From assembly GCF_016918735.1 (NCBI RefSeq), contig NZ_JAFFPR010000007.1:209726-273725 (forward strand): a stretch of DNA of 64,000 nt, read 5' to 3'. How positions within the stretch are numbered: position 1 is the stretch's first letter; every line of letters begins with the position of its first letter. Both the position numbers and the translations under genes were made by a program. Positions 54,353-63,575 of the stretch are shown piece after piece. Below the pieces are notes generated by a model that was not told the origin of the DNA, ran no database searches, and saw only the letters and a list, made by a program, of their open reading frames with translations. This DNA comes from Leptospira abararensis (lineage in GTDB: Bacteria > Spirochaetota > Leptospiria > Leptospirales > Leptospiraceae).

Positions 54353-55134
54353 AAGAAAGAGTATTTTACGTAATTAACCTAGATAAACAAAGAATTGGAG
54401 TTTTGTCCCTCTTTCTTTTTGCGCTTTTCTTTTCGATTTTCTTTCTCGGAGTTTCCGTAGGAAAAGGAAAACAAGAAGAGACCATCACTCGAGCAAAATC
54501 TGCGGAGCCATCTCCCGCAGACCTCGCGCTCACCGACGGCTCCATCCCTTCTCCGACAGCTACCAATGTAGCCGATGCGACAGTGGGAACAAATGCAGCA
54601 TCTTCACTCGTACAAGGAACCAAAACCAAAGAACAAACAAACCTTGGCGCAGAAATTCCAATGGCGGATGTAGGAAACCATCCCTACTTTGTCGAAACTT
54701 CCACCGCCAAAGATGAGGAAGAGGAAAGAAAACAACAAGTTGTTGATTTGACAAAACGAACGGAAAAGAAAGTCAGCACAACCAAAGGAGAAGAACGATC
54801 CAAAAACTTGGTATCTACCTCCAAACATTCGAAATCGCAAAAAACTTCCTCACAAATTGGGAGTGCTACAAAATCAGAAGGGAAACAATTCACAATTCAG
54901 TTAGCAGCCTTTACTAGCAGACAATCAGCTGAGACATTTTTATCCCAACTGAGAGCAGATAACCATGGTAAGTTGGTAGCTAAAACCTTTATCGTAGTAA
55001 AAAATGGCTTTTTTGTGGTGCAAATGGGAAAATCAAAAGATAAATCTTCCCTTACCAAAACTCTATCCAAAACTTCCATGCCGAAAGAAATTAAATCCAA
55101 GGCTCTGGTTGTGAGTTACCAACCGCTTTCTTAA
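54349..55134 (+). CDS. SPOR-domain membrane protein
   Basis: A 261-residue bitopic protein: short cytoplasmic N-terminus, one transmembrane helix (~17-38, LSLFLFALFFSIFFLGVSVG), a low-complexity Ser/Thr/Lys-rich linker (~40-175), and a C-terminal SPOR domain (~180-258) beginning KQFTIQLAAFTSRQSAETFLSQL and including FFVVQMGKSKDK. SPOR domains bind denuded peptidoglycan at division sites. ATGA coupling to coaE; a strong terminator follows. Confidence 0.93.
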   Translation: MKERVFYVINLDKQRIGVLSLFLFALFFSIFFLGVSVGKGKQEETITRAKSAEPSPADLALTDGSIPSPTATNVADATVGTNAASSLVQGTKTKEQTNLGAEIPMADVGNHPYFVETSTAKDEEEERKQQVVDLTKRTEKKVSTTKGEERSKNLVSTSKHSKSQKTSSQIGSATKSEGKQFTIQLAAFTSRQSAETFLSQLRADNHGKLVAKTFIVVKNGFFVVQMGKSKDKSSLTKTLSKTSMPKEIKSKALVVSYQPLS

Positions 55135-55162
55135 AAAAGATCGTCAAAAAACCTTGGCCTTC

Positions 55163-55197
55163 GGCTTTCCTAAAGAAATTTAGGAAAGCCTTTTTCT
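55163..55197 (+). terminator. Rho-independent terminator
   Basis: GGCTTTCCTAAA (55163-55174) and TTTAGGAAAGCC (55179-55190) form a perfect 12-base-pair stem with a GAAA tetraloop, followed by TTTTTC. It ends the coaE/SPOR transcript. Confidence 0.95.
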
Positions 55198-55268
55198 AAT
55201 CTATCCTACACCACAATTAGAGAAATTATTTGCAAATTTAAGAAAAGAGCGATTGTCTAATCCCTAGA

Positions 55269-55679
55269 ATGGAAACGCAAGGAATTCCCCACCATAGTCT
55301 TACTTATGGAACAAGCAGACTAGCGCCAGCGATCAGTCTTGTGGATCGCGCCAAAGAAATTGAGTTGGCAGAAGAATCCGTTCAACTCCATGTCCACGGA
55401 AAATTGGAAGTCATTGCCAATCAAATCCGACGTTTGAAAGAGGAAGCAGAACTAATATTAAAACGTGCAGAAAAGGATATTGAACTTCATAAAGCACGGT
55501 GCCAATTTGAAAAAAAACCAGGGCAAACCATTCACCTATATGAAAAAGAAAGTGGATTCTACTTTTCCTTACTTTCTCCGAAAGACTGGGGAGATCATCC
55601 TCCTCACTTTTACAAAGGTTCTTATACCATGAACCCTGATCGAAGTTTCACCGAAGTTTTTCTTGATTCCAAGGAATAA
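55269..55679 (+). CDS. DUF2452-family protein
   Basis: A 136-residue protein. The sequence HSLTYGTSRLAPAISLVDRAKEIELAEE and IHLYEKESGFYFSLLSPKDWG match the DUF2452 family, whose role is unknown. Soluble, with a helical middle (LEVIANQIRRLKEEAELIL) that could dimerise. It is the first of three close plus-strand genes (DUF2452, VanW, membrane protein). Confidence 0.85.
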   Translation: METQGIPHHSLTYGTSRLAPAISLVDRAKEIELAEESVQLHVHGKLEVIANQIRRLKEEAELILKRAEKDIELHKARCQFEKKPGQTIHLYEKESGFYFSLLSPKDWGDHPPHFYKGSYTMNPDRSFTEVFLDSKE

Positions 55680-55688
55680 CACCTAACT

Positions 55689-56408
55689 TTGAGTTTACTG
55701 ATTCCAGGCCTAAAGTTAAAAATAAAAGCCACCAAAAGATTATTAGGTGCTATTCTCAGAGGACAATACTTACGATTTGGATTAACTTTAGTAAAGAAAC
55801 CAGATGGGGATTGGCTGGAAGAAACGGCGATTACCTTACCCGTTTTCGACTCACCTCTCAAGGAAGGAAAACTCCATAACCTTCGAATTGCCATTGAACG
55901 AATGAATAATCGTGTTTTACTTCCTGGTAAAATTTTTTCTTTTTGGTATGAAATTGGTGAACCTACCATTGGAAAAGGTTATAAAGAAGGAAGAGTGATT
56001 CGCAATGGGACTCTGAGTTCCGAAATTGCTGGTGGACTTTGCCAATTGGCCGGAATCATTTATTATCTTTCCTTGGAACTTGGTCTCCGGATCCTTGAAC
56101 GTTTCCCCCACTCTCGTGATTTGTATACGGAGAAAACAAGATTCACACCACTAGGTACTGATGCATCGATTGTTTATCCCACAAAGGATTTACGAATCCA
56201 AAATACATTCCCCTTTCCATTACTTTTCCATTGGGAACTCACAGATTCAAAACTTACCTTTTGTATTCGAACCAAAGAACCTTTAAAACGAAATAAATTG
56301 AATTTCCAACAAACGACAAAAAATGGATTTTCGAATGTGAAAGTCTTCTTAGAATCAGAGGAAGATGGCAATTCCCTCTTATGTTCTTCCGATGATTATC
56401 TATTGTAA
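55689..56408 (+). CDS. VanW-family protein
   Basis: A 239-residue protein with the VanW core: HNLRIAIERMNNRVLLPGKIFSFWYEIGEPT, GKGYKEGRVIRNG and the signature EIAGGLCQLAGIIYYLSLELGLRILERFPHSRD. VanW occurs in some vancomycin-resistance clusters, but its function is not settled and lone copies are common; no resistance genes are near. The start is TTG at 55689, nine bases after the DUF2452 stop. The 3' end overlaps the next gene by 44 bases. Confidence 0.88.
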   Translation: MSLLIPGLKLKIKATKRLLGAILRGQYLRFGLTLVKKPDGDWLEETAITLPVFDSPLKEGKLHNLRIAIERMNNRVLLPGKIFSFWYEIGEPTIGKGYKEGRVIRNGTLSSEIAGGLCQLAGIIYYLSLELGLRILERFPHSRDLYTEKTRFTPLGTDASIVYPTKDLRIQNTFPFPLLFHWELTDSKLTFCIRTKEPLKRNKLNFQQTTKNGFSNVKVFLESEEDGNSLLCSSDDYLL

Positions 56409-57858
56409 AAAGAGAGGAATCGTTCTCGGAATTTTTCTCCTCATTGTTTGTTTACAATCGGTAGTTCAATTTAGTTCAAATTTTGCCTATGGTGCGGATG
56501 GCTATTATTACGCCGCACAAGTAAATTCTTATCTCACCAAAGGACGATTCTTTAGCCCAGATTCTTCTCCCATTTTGTATGGACTTGTCTATTTTTCCAA
56601 ACTAGGAACGAGTATAGTTGCCACGAATAAAATTTTTGTCTCGTTCATCGTTGGTATATTATTCCTTTCGGGTTATAGGCTAGCAGTCCTTGTAACAAAA
56701 AAAGTTTCTACTTCGATCCTATTTGGAATCCTCCTTGTTTCATCTTCATTTTTGCCTCATTTTAGTTTTAACTTTATCAAAAACTTGGGTGGGATTCTAT
56801 TTTTTATTTTATTTCTTACAGAACTTTGGATTTTGGAGCAAAACAAGAAGAAAGGGAAACTAACAATTTATATTCGGTTGGGTTTTAGTTTTTTACTGGT
56901 TTTTTTCAGTCACAAACTCACGGCAGGAATTTCCTTTTGTTTTCTACTGGCCTGGGTTTGGAAACAAATTCCAATTTCTAAATTCTTTCGTTTTTGTATC
57001 CTAGTGGGATTACCATTTGTCCTTATGGGATTGGCTCTTGTTTTTCCTAACCTTCTGCACTGGAATGATTTAAAAACCATTGTATTAGAAGATTTAAAAT
57101 TTCAATGGCTATCTCCTTTTTACCAATATGCGAAAATTTTTCCGGAATTTATTTTTGAACAAATCCTATTTTTTGTCTCACCCTTTGTTTATTTGCTGAC
57201 ACGTTCCCAACTAGACCAAAAATCCAAGTCTTTCTACGATCAATTATTTGTTCTATTCTTTTTACTCTCACTTCCTATCTTTAGTTATACGGCATTTAGT
57301 TTTCCGTTTCGATTGTTTCTACTTGTTTTTATTCCGGGAAGTATTCTCTTACTCCCCGCACTTACCAAAATCAAATCAATAGTTTGGATAATCTTTCTGT
57401 GTGTTTTCCTAATTCTGTATCAATGGTTTGCAATGATTCGTGAAAAAGACTTCAATAACCAAGACTATAAACTCTACTCGATTTTAATTCCTCTGTTTCA
57501 ATTTCCGAAGGATAGTTTGATTATTGTTCACCAAGGGTTTGATTATTTTATCTGTTACAATAAAGCAGGAGACGCATTTCACTTTTTGCCGGAAGAGAAA
57601 CATAAAAAGCGACCAATTTATCGGATTGCGTATGGAGTGTCCGCCGCAGAATATAAAAAACACCTACCAAAAGAGGTAAAGATCCAATATTTGCCCGGAT
57701 TTTATTCTGTTTTGGAAGAAGGGAAATGGCAGGAGTTTCTAAAAGCACTTCCTGCCGAATCAAAGGATCGTATTTTGGATTGGAGGAATCCGCATACTTA
57801 TAGAACCAATACGATGTTACGAAATGAATCTTTTAAGGTGTCGAGTAAGAAGATTTAG
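56365..57858 (+). CDS. multi-pass membrane protein, GT-C glycosyltransferase-like
   Basis: A 497-residue protein with about ten hydrophobic helices and a soluble C-terminal part (from ~375). The first loop after helix 1, FAYGADGYYYAAQVNSYLTKGRFFSPD, has an Asp-rich turn as in GT-C enzymes (compare ArnT/GT39), and the overall shape fits; no decisive motif is seen. It overlaps the vanW end by 44 bases and the convergent SH3 gene by 26 bases. The acceptor is unknown. Confidence 0.8.
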   Translation: MAIPSYVLPMIIYCKKRGIVLGIFLLIVCLQSVVQFSSNFAYGADGYYYAAQVNSYLTKGRFFSPDSSPILYGLVYFSKLGTSIVATNKIFVSFIVGILFLSGYRLAVLVTKKVSTSILFGILLVSSSFLPHFSFNFIKNLGGILFFILFLTELWILEQNKKKGKLTIYIRLGFSFLLVFFSHKLTAGISFCFLLAWVWKQIPISKFFRFCILVGLPFVLMGLALVFPNLLHWNDLKTIVLEDLKFQWLSPFYQYAKIFPEFIFEQILFFVSPFVYLLTRSQLDQKSKSFYDQLFVLFFLLSLPIFSYTAFSFPFRLFLLVFIPGSILLLPALTKIKSIVWIIFLCVFLILYQWFAMIREKDFNNQDYKLYSILIPLFQFPKDSLIIVHQGFDYFICYNKAGDAFHFLPEEKHKKRPIYRIAYGVSAAEYKKHLPKEVKIQYLPGFYSVLEEGKWQEFLKALPAESKDRILDWRNPHTYRTNTMLRNESFKVSSKKI

Positions 57859-58591
57859 TATAGGCAAATTCACTTGCACAAGCGACATCTTTTTCTTTCT
57901 TTTCTCGAAATAACAGAAGTTTGTCGTTACAAATATAAAAGTAAACATCTTCTTTTCCAGTAACAGGATAGGTGCTAAGAGAAACCAAATGGGTATCTGA
58001 ATCCGAATATCCAAAGTATGCATTGTTGTAAGCTGTTCTTTCTTCTTCCGTTTGCGGATATTGGATAAAAATAGATGGGCGAACCATTCTTGATTTTGTA
58101 TCCAGAACTAAATGGTCCGAGTAAACATCAAACACACCCTCTAACTTTTCACTGATTCCCGAATACTGATTGAATTCTCTGTAAACAAAACTCTCTCCAT
58201 CAAACTCGATAGTATTTGTACATTCCATACGATCAGGAAGTTTGCAAAAAACAAAATTTCCTTGAACGGCGGCAATCATGACCTCCCGAGATTCTACTTT
58301 GGTCATCGAAAGATAACCGCCGAACACCCAACCAGTGATTTCTTTGGATTGAACCCGATACCAATATGCAGAAAGACCGTCGATTTCCATATCCTTCTCT
58401 GATCTCTCCAAAACTTTCACTTCATCGCCGAGTTTTAGCTTTCCTACTTTCTCGCCATCTAAGGTAGGAGTTTTTCTCGCGTTAAGGATAGTGGCGGAAA
58501 TAAAAGCATTTTTACCCAACTCTATCGTTGGTGTTTTTTTACACTGAAAGAAAACAAAGGGGATAAGGATGACCAAGATCAGTTTCTTCAT
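57833..58591 (-). CDS. SH3-domain lipoprotein
   Basis: A lipoprotein of about 252 residues with signal peptide ending IPFVFFQC (Cys17 from the ATG at 58591). An SH3b domain follows (~30-100): ISATILNARKTPTLDGEKVGKLKLGDEVKVLERS and WYRVQSKEITGWVFGGYL. Bacterial SH3 domains often bind cell-wall peptides. The remaining ~150 residues have no domain I recognise. The frame opens 16 codons earlier at 58639, but that start puts a basic, non-signal stretch first. Confidence 0.85.
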   Translation of the reverse strand: MKKLILVILIPFVFFQCKKTPTIELGKNAFISATILNARKTPTLDGEKVGKLKLGDEVKVLERSEKDMEIDGLSAYWYRVQSKEITGWVFGGYLSMTKVESREVMIAAVQGNFVFCKLPDRMECTNTIEFDGESFVYREFNQYSGISEKLEGVFDVYSDHLVLDTKSRMVRPSIFIQYPQTEEERTAYNNAYFGYSDSDTHLVSLSTYPVTGKEDVYFYICNDKLLLFREKKEKDVACASEFAYTKSSYSTP

Positions 58592-58694
58592 GAGGGAAAG
58601 ATTGATTTTGGGGAGAAATTTTGGCAAGAATAATTGCAAAGTGCAGAAAAAGAAATACCACCTAATTTAATATAGGTGGTTCGGTAAAAAAATA

Positions 58695-59096
58695 CTATTT
58701 GATAAACAGAGAGGCCAAAGAAGAAAGTTGGGAAGTGATATCACCACCTGGTTCTTTTCCGTCTGGTGAAAGATTATCGATCACTACTGGCAATAAATTT
58801 CCAATGAGACCAGCAGTCGCTTCTGAATCCAATCCTACCTTTTTTGCCAACTCTTGAATGGATTCATTTCCGAGGACTTTCATCACATCATTGGCACCAA
58901 TGTTTACATTCTCTCCTGTTCCGATCCAAGAAGAGGCAGCATCTGCAAATCCTTTATCCTTAAACTTTTGCACAATTCCAGAAACCCCGCCATTCTCCTC
59001 TACGATCTTTTGGATCCCAGAAACGACTTGTGGATTGTTTTGTACGAGCTCAACGGCCTGAGCTGCAACGGCTTTCAAACTTTCAAAAAAACTCAT
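58695..59096 (-). CDS. YidB-like (DUF937) protein
   Basis: A 133-residue helical protein: LVQNNPQVVSGIQKIVEENGGVSGIVQKFKDKGFADAASSWIGTGENVNIGANDVMKVLG matches the YidB/DUF937 family, and GLIGNLLPVVIDNLSPDGK closes it. The family function is unknown. The ATG at 59096 is preceded by GAGG-rich sequence (CCTCTG on the plus strand). Divergent from the unknown lipoprotein gene. Confidence 0.88.
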   Translation of the reverse strand: MSFFESLKAVAAQAVELVQNNPQVVSGIQKIVEENGGVSGIVQKFKDKGFADAASSWIGTGENVNIGANDVMKVLGNESIQELAKKVGLDSEATAGLIGNLLPVVIDNLSPDGKEPGGDITSQLSSLASLFIK

Positions 59097-59270
59097 GCAG
59101 AGGAGGTTACTTAAAGATTCCGAAAAGGAAAGAAATTTTTTGAATTCTATTTTTTATTTACCAAATTTTGATTCAAGATTGTCCTAAAAAATCCAAGATA
59201 TTTCCCAGAGGAATAGAGGACAGAAATCGTTGTTATGCGAAATTTTAATAGACTGAATTTAGTTTAGAGA

Positions 59271-59291
59271 ATAGAGTTTTAAAAACTCTAT
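59271..59291. promoter_or_regulatory. perfect palindrome across a start codon
   Basis: ATAGAGTTTT (59271-59280) and AAAACTCTAT (59282-59291) are perfect ten-base arms around a single A. The last two bases are the AT of the ATG at 59290. It could be an operator or an RNA hairpin closing the start codon; no ribosome-binding site is visible besides. Confidence 0.55.
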
Positions 59292-60297
59292 GTCAGGCAT
59301 AAAAACTAAACTACTACTTTCGTTAGTAATGATTAGCTTAAACCATTGTATTCTCACTTGGGGTAATCTTCAAATGATGAAAAGTAAAGATGCTTCTATT
59401 GAAATAGCTCCCAAAAATGTGATGGGGATTACTGTATCAGAAAACAAGATTTTTGCAAAAGTTAAATTTTTAGAGACATCTACGGATGATACGGATCGTT
59501 ATTTTGATAGAAAACATGAACTTTGTTTTCTCCTACCGGAGAAACAAAAAACTTATCCGTATCAATTGTCTGTTCCAGATGCCGTTCCTTGTCCCGATCC
59601 TTTTCCAGGTAACCACTTCCAATCTTTAGAAAAAACGCATGCCTTACTCTTTGTCAAAGATTCTTTAATTTTAAAATCTCCTGATAATTATGATATATTC
59701 TGCGAGTGTAAAAACTTCCCGTTAGAGAAAGAAATCAAAAATATATTAGTGGGTAAGGGAATTTTCGAAGGTATCTTTTTCGTTCAATTCCAGGATGGAA
59801 CCGCATATAAATTTTATTCACAAACACATTATAGTTTTTGGGAAAGAAAGGAAGAGAAAAAGGAGGGAATCTTTTCCCAAATAGAAATAGAAGAATACCT
59901 AAATTCTACCTCATGTAAACATTTTAAACAAGGTCTCTGCGGAAAGGAATATAACAACCCGGATTTGGGTGACAAAGTAGCGGATTATTTTCCCTCACAA
60001 AACATCGTCCAAGTGGATCCAGACATGGGACTTCTTTCAGTTATGTATACGGACTCTCAATTTTATATTGCAAAAGTAAAAGGAAGGAGTGATATCACAG
60101 GAAAGTATTATTCCTTTTCGAGAAAAAATTCTCCACTCAAACATTCCATTTCTTATATTGAAATCATACCAGATGCCAAACCTTACAAATCCAGAACCAA
60201 ATACGAAAGAGTTCTATTCATTCCGGTTTTCTTAGTTGGCGACATTCTCACGTCGCCATTTCAACTCATTTACATTCTTATCGCATTAAGCCGATGA
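59290..60297 (+). CDS. hypothetical lipoprotein
   Basis: A 335-residue protein with a hydrophobic N-terminus ending MISLNHC (Cys20), a likely lipidation site. The rest has several cysteines (CFLLPEK, CECKNFP, CKHFKQGLC) and a hydrophobic C-terminal helix (LFIPVFLVGDILTSPFQLIYILIALSR) that could insert in a membrane. No family recognised. The start lies inside a perfect palindrome. Confidence 0.75.
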   Translation: MSGIKTKLLLSLVMISLNHCILTWGNLQMMKSKDASIEIAPKNVMGITVSENKIFAKVKFLETSTDDTDRYFDRKHELCFLLPEKQKTYPYQLSVPDAVPCPDPFPGNHFQSLEKTHALLFVKDSLILKSPDNYDIFCECKNFPLEKEIKNILVGKGIFEGIFFVQFQDGTAYKFYSQTHYSFWERKEEKKEGIFSQIEIEEYLNSTSCKHFKQGLCGKEYNNPDLGDKVADYFPSQNIVQVDPDMGLLSVMYTDSQFYIAKVKGRSDITGKYYSFSRKNSPLKHSISYIEIIPDAKPYKSRTKYERVLFIPVFLVGDILTSPFQLIYILIALSR

Positions 60298-60318
60298 TCA
60301 AAAAAAAGGTAGGTACAT

Positions 60319-60887
60319 ATGAAAAACCAAGGAACACTTTCAACATTCTTATTTTTGTCACTCGATGGATTCTACAAAGGAGAAAGCGAAGATATCTCCT
60401 GACATTCCCATAGTTCCTAAATTCTCGAAAGAAAACCTAAACTCAGGAAACACATTGGTGTTTGGGAAACGAACCTTTCAAACGATGGAATCTTTTTGGA
60501 CAAGTAAAGATGCTTTCCAACTCTATCTCGTTGTCGCCAAACCAACAAAAAACGCTTATAAGTTAGTCCTTTCGCATTCGAAACTCAAGTACCACTTGGA
60601 ACCATACGGAAGCCTTGGAACCTAACTGGCTAGAACACATAAAGCGGTTAAAAGAAGAAGGAATCAGTATGACAATTTTAGGAAGTGGAGAGGTTGTCAG
60701 ACAATGGTGTGAGTTAGAGTTAATCGACCATTATTCTCTGATGATTGACCCAATTGCTATAGGAAAAGGAGAATCTTTGTTTGCGGGCTTAAAATCGGCC
60801 CAATCCTTAAAACTCGAATCGACGAAAACATTTACCTATGGATCGGTGCTCCTCAGTTACAAAAAACAAAAAACACCCTTTGTATAA
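60319..60887 (+). pseudogene. decayed DHFR/RibD C-terminal-domain protein
   Basis: Three frames together encode one dihydrofolate-reductase-fold (RibD_C) protein. Frame A, from ATG 60319, gives STFLFLSLDGFYKGESEDIS and stops at TGA (60400-60402), where homologues would have Trp before His. Frame B (to ~60610) gives KFSKENLNSGNTLVFGKRTFQTMESFW, and frame C (to 60887) gives HIKRLKEEGISMTILGSGEVVRQWC and DPIAIGKGESLF. So there is one nonsense change and two frameshifts. The motifs are in the right order, so this is recent decay and not chance. Confidence 0.85.
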
Positions 60888-61014
60888 ATTTTAAGCATTT
60901 CCAAAAATCCTCGGAAACAATTAAATACACGGCCAATACAAAACGGGTAAATCTTCCCTTCCTCTGTTTTTATTTTCCCACTAGAATAATTTATTGCGTT
61001 CCCATCCCAAAGAC

Positions 61015-61035
61015 CTAACATCAATCCAATGTTAG
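61015..61035 (+). promoter_or_regulatory. inverted repeat before the FG-GAP lipoprotein
   Basis: CTAACAT (61015-61021) and ATGTTAG (61029-61035) form a perfect seven-base-pair stem with a seven-base loop, 12 bases before the ATG at 61048. Possible operator or leader hairpin. Confidence 0.4.
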
Positions 61036-61047
61036 CCTTCCCCAACC

Positions 61048-62928
61048 ATGGTAAATAAAACATTCATTCAATCTTTGAACCTTCGACTTCTACCACTGCT
61101 TTTATCTTTAGGACTCGGGGGATGTTGGGCCAATCCCTTCACCCACCCACCAATTGAATGTTTGATGAAGTTATCCAACTTTCTTTGCTCTGACAAAGAT
61201 GTTTTAAAACGATGGTCACCTGCTTATTACCTACTCTTACTACCCGAATCTACTGTTACGATTTCCAATCTCACCAACCACTCCATAGTCGAAACGGGAT
61301 TTGTTGTGGGAACCGTCCCCCAAGGTCCAACCTTCGTCAATGTAGGAATCGATGACGCACCACCCACCCAAGTGCCCGTGATTGATGGAACTTGGCGCTA
61401 TGCCCTACCCGCCAAAGCGATCACAGGTACCTTTTGGACTTATGGAAGCCTTCATACCATCTACGCCCACTTACCTTATGAAAAATCCAATACCATCCAA
61501 GTGCGAATGGGAACCAATCATGATACCGATGGGGACGGATATCCTGATTTGATAGTTTCGGCATCGGAAAGTCTTTCATTTCAGGGGTATGCTTATATTT
61601 ATCGAACAAATTCTGTAACCAAACAACTTCCAACTACTCCGAATACAACACTTACTGATGGTGCATTGTCTAACACATATTTTGGTTCAAAAATTAGTTC
61701 TGGTGACTACAATGGAGATGGATATGCAGATGTATTAGTCGGAGCGCAAGCTTACGGATTGTTTCCGGGAAGAGTTTACCTTTTTTTAAGCCGAGGCCAA
61801 TCTGGCATAACTTCACAAAATTTGAATTCTGGAGGAGTGGCAGATGCTATCTTCTCTGGAGTAGCCGGTTCAGGAAGACTCGGTAGTTTTATCGTTAGTG
61901 CCGATGCCAACAATGATGGATATGATGACGCAATTTTTACATCACCCTGGAATCGAGGTGCCTACATATTCCACAGCCTGGGCGCCAATGGATTTACCTC
62001 GCAAAACACAACTTCAGCAAACTTCACTTATATTTCCGCTGTCTCAGATAATTTTGGAAGCCATACGGTCGCAGGGGATGTCAATGGTGATGGTTACCAA
62101 GATTTAGTTATTGGTGCACCTTACTATTCTTCAAGGTTAGGTCGAATTTATTTGTTCCTTTCCAATTTTGGAACCTTACCGAATACTCCTCAACAATATT
62201 TAATTAATCCACTCGAATCATCCAATTGTCCCGGTGTTAATGGGTGTCAATTTGGAAGTAATTTTGTTTTGGACTATTTTAATTCTGACAAATGCATCGA
62301 TCTTGCCGTTGGTTCTTATGCCTATAATTCCAACCAAGGTATTGTTCACGTTTTTCATTCCACATGTGATCCAACAAATCCTTTTGGAAATCCACCAAAC
62401 GTTTCTCTTATCGGGCCACCTACAACCAGTTGTAACGGAAACCTATGTAATTTTGGGGGAACTTTAGCTTCTGGAGATACGAATGGAGATGGATTGCCTG
62501 ACCTATTGATTGGAGCCCCCGGCGCGAGTGCCGGGATTGGAGACGTATACTTAGTGTTAAACGATCCAATTACAGGTTTTCGGAATATGAACCTGAGTGC
62601 TGGCGGATCTGCCGATAGCCTCTTTTCCGGTTCCGTATCTGTTGGTAATTTTTCCATGGGACTTCAGTTCCAAGATACCAATGCAGATGGGCTTCAGGAT
62701 ATCGTGATCTCCGAACCGACAACCGCTAATCGGGTCTATACCTTCCATAGTGTGAGAGGTAGCGTACCCGCAAGCCAAAACTTAAATGGAAGCGGAGTGG
62801 CTAGCCAAACTCTTTCTCCGCCGGCAGGTACATTTATGGGTAATTCCATTGCATATTGGAATACCAAAGTAAAAAGTTATTTTTGGGCATTGGTAGTGAA
62901 AACAAAAGAGTATATTGATATGATATAA
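61048..62928 (+). CDS. FG-GAP repeat (integrin-alpha-like beta-propeller) lipoprotein
   Basis: A 626-residue exported protein; signal peptide ends SLGLGGC (Cys26). After an Ig-like part (~60-160, TVTISNLTNHSIVETGFVVGTVPQG), at least six FG-GAP units follow, with calcium-binding D-x-D-G-D-G-x-x-D loops such as HDTDGDGYPDLIV, DYNGDGYADVLVG, DVNGDGYQDLVIG, DTNGDGLPDLLIG and DTNADGLQDIVIS. Such seven-bladed propellers bind proteins or polysaccharides at the surface. The last ~20 residues (KSYFWALVVKTKEYIDMI) look unlike the rest and may be a slightly changed end. Confidence 0.92.
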   Translation: MVNKTFIQSLNLRLLPLLLSLGLGGCWANPFTHPPIECLMKLSNFLCSDKDVLKRWSPAYYLLLLPESTVTISNLTNHSIVETGFVVGTVPQGPTFVNVGIDDAPPTQVPVIDGTWRYALPAKAITGTFWTYGSLHTIYAHLPYEKSNTIQVRMGTNHDTDGDGYPDLIVSASESLSFQGYAYIYRTNSVTKQLPTTPNTTLTDGALSNTYFGSKISSGDYNGDGYADVLVGAQAYGLFPGRVYLFLSRGQSGITSQNLNSGGVADAIFSGVAGSGRLGSFIVSADANNDGYDDAIFTSPWNRGAYIFHSLGANGFTSQNTTSANFTYISAVSDNFGSHTVAGDVNGDGYQDLVIGAPYYSSRLGRIYLFLSNFGTLPNTPQQYLINPLESSNCPGVNGCQFGSNFVLDYFNSDKCIDLAVGSYAYNSNQGIVHVFHSTCDPTNPFGNPPNVSLIGPPTTSCNGNLCNFGGTLASGDTNGDGLPDLLIGAPGASAGIGDVYLVLNDPITGFRNMNLSAGGSADSLFSGSVSVGNFSMGLQFQDTNADGLQDIVISEPTTANRVYTFHSVRGSVPASQNLNGSGVASQTLSPPAGTFMGNSIAYWNTKVKSYFWALVVKTKEYIDMI

Positions 62929-62952
62929 CAAATGTTGGTTTGTATAGTTCCC

Positions 62953-63067
62953 CTGGCCGCCTCGCAACCATTTGGTGGTTTTGAATTTGAATCAATTCAG
63001 CGACCGCGCTTTTCGTTCCAATCTTTTGCTTCGCAAAAGGATTTCCACTGCAATCGCTGGCGGAAGA
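62953..63067. repeat. imperfect palindromic intergenic element
   Basis: CAGCGA (62998) pairs with TCGCTG (63054-63059), and an inner hairpin pairs AATCTTTTGC with GCAAAAGGATT around TTC. The left end GGCCGCC and right end GGCGG add outer complementarity. It lies between the convergent ends of the FG-GAP and VOC-lipoprotein genes. Its plan (long stem with a shorter inner hairpin) resembles integron attC sites and small palindromic repeats; which it is cannot be told from one copy. Confidence 0.55.
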
Positions 63068-63095
63068 AATCTTCATCCCCGAACAAATCATAAAT

Positions 63096-63575
63096 TTAAT
63101 TTTGAGAATGCATACCCAATTTATTTCCTTCCGTATCCAAAAACAAAGCATAAAAACCCATCTCTGGACTAATTTGAGTTTTCGGTAATATGATCTTCCC
63201 ACCGCTCTTTTCTACTTTGTCCAAGGTTATTTGTAAATCATTTCCGACATTTAGATATACCAAAGCACCATTGTTAGTTGGAACGTAATCATTCCCTTTT
63301 ATCAGCACAACGTTAACTGAACCATTACCGGCTGGTAGCACACCCATTTCCGTATCTTCCATTGTCATCTTTTCGATGGTAACACCAAGGATTGTTTGAT
63401 AAAACACAACGGCTCTTGCTAAATTTGTAACAGGAATTTCTACTATCGAAATCATATTCTTCACACCTTTTTTACTCTCAACTTCAGTCGCCCCATTAAA
63501 GCTATTTCCATTCTTACAAGTGGCAAAACTAAAACCTAATAACACCACGATGATAATAAACATTGATCGATTCAT
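63096..63575 (-). CDS. VOC-domain lipoprotein
   Basis: A 159-residue protein: signal peptide with lipobox-like GFSFATC (Cys20), then a VOC domain from ~40 (ISIVEIPVTNLARAVVFYQTILGVTIEKM, FYALFLDTEGNKLGMHSQ). A glyoxalase-fold protein is normally cytoplasmic, so the export signal is unusual. The sequence is of the general glyoxalase/bleomycin-resistance type with unknown ligand. It lies downstream of the AraC-type gene, 72 bases away, on the same strand. Confidence 0.85.
   Translation of the reverse strand: MNRSMFIIIVVLLGFSFATCKNGNSFNGATEVESKKGVKNMISIVEIPVTNLARAVVFYQTILGVTIEKMTMEDTEMGVLPAGNGSVNVVLIKGNDYVPTNNGALVYLNVGNDLQITLDKVEKSGGKIILPKTQISPEMGFYALFLDTEGNKLGMHSQN

Noticed and set aside
55689..56408. 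Vancomycin-resistance interpretation of VanW
   Set aside because: No vanH, vanA or vanX type genes are near, and single VanW proteins are widespread without resistance.
60365..60887. Two separate small genes (60365-60625 and 60615-60887)
   Set aside because: Their translations are consecutive pieces of one DHFR-fold protein, so they are parts of a single pseudogene.
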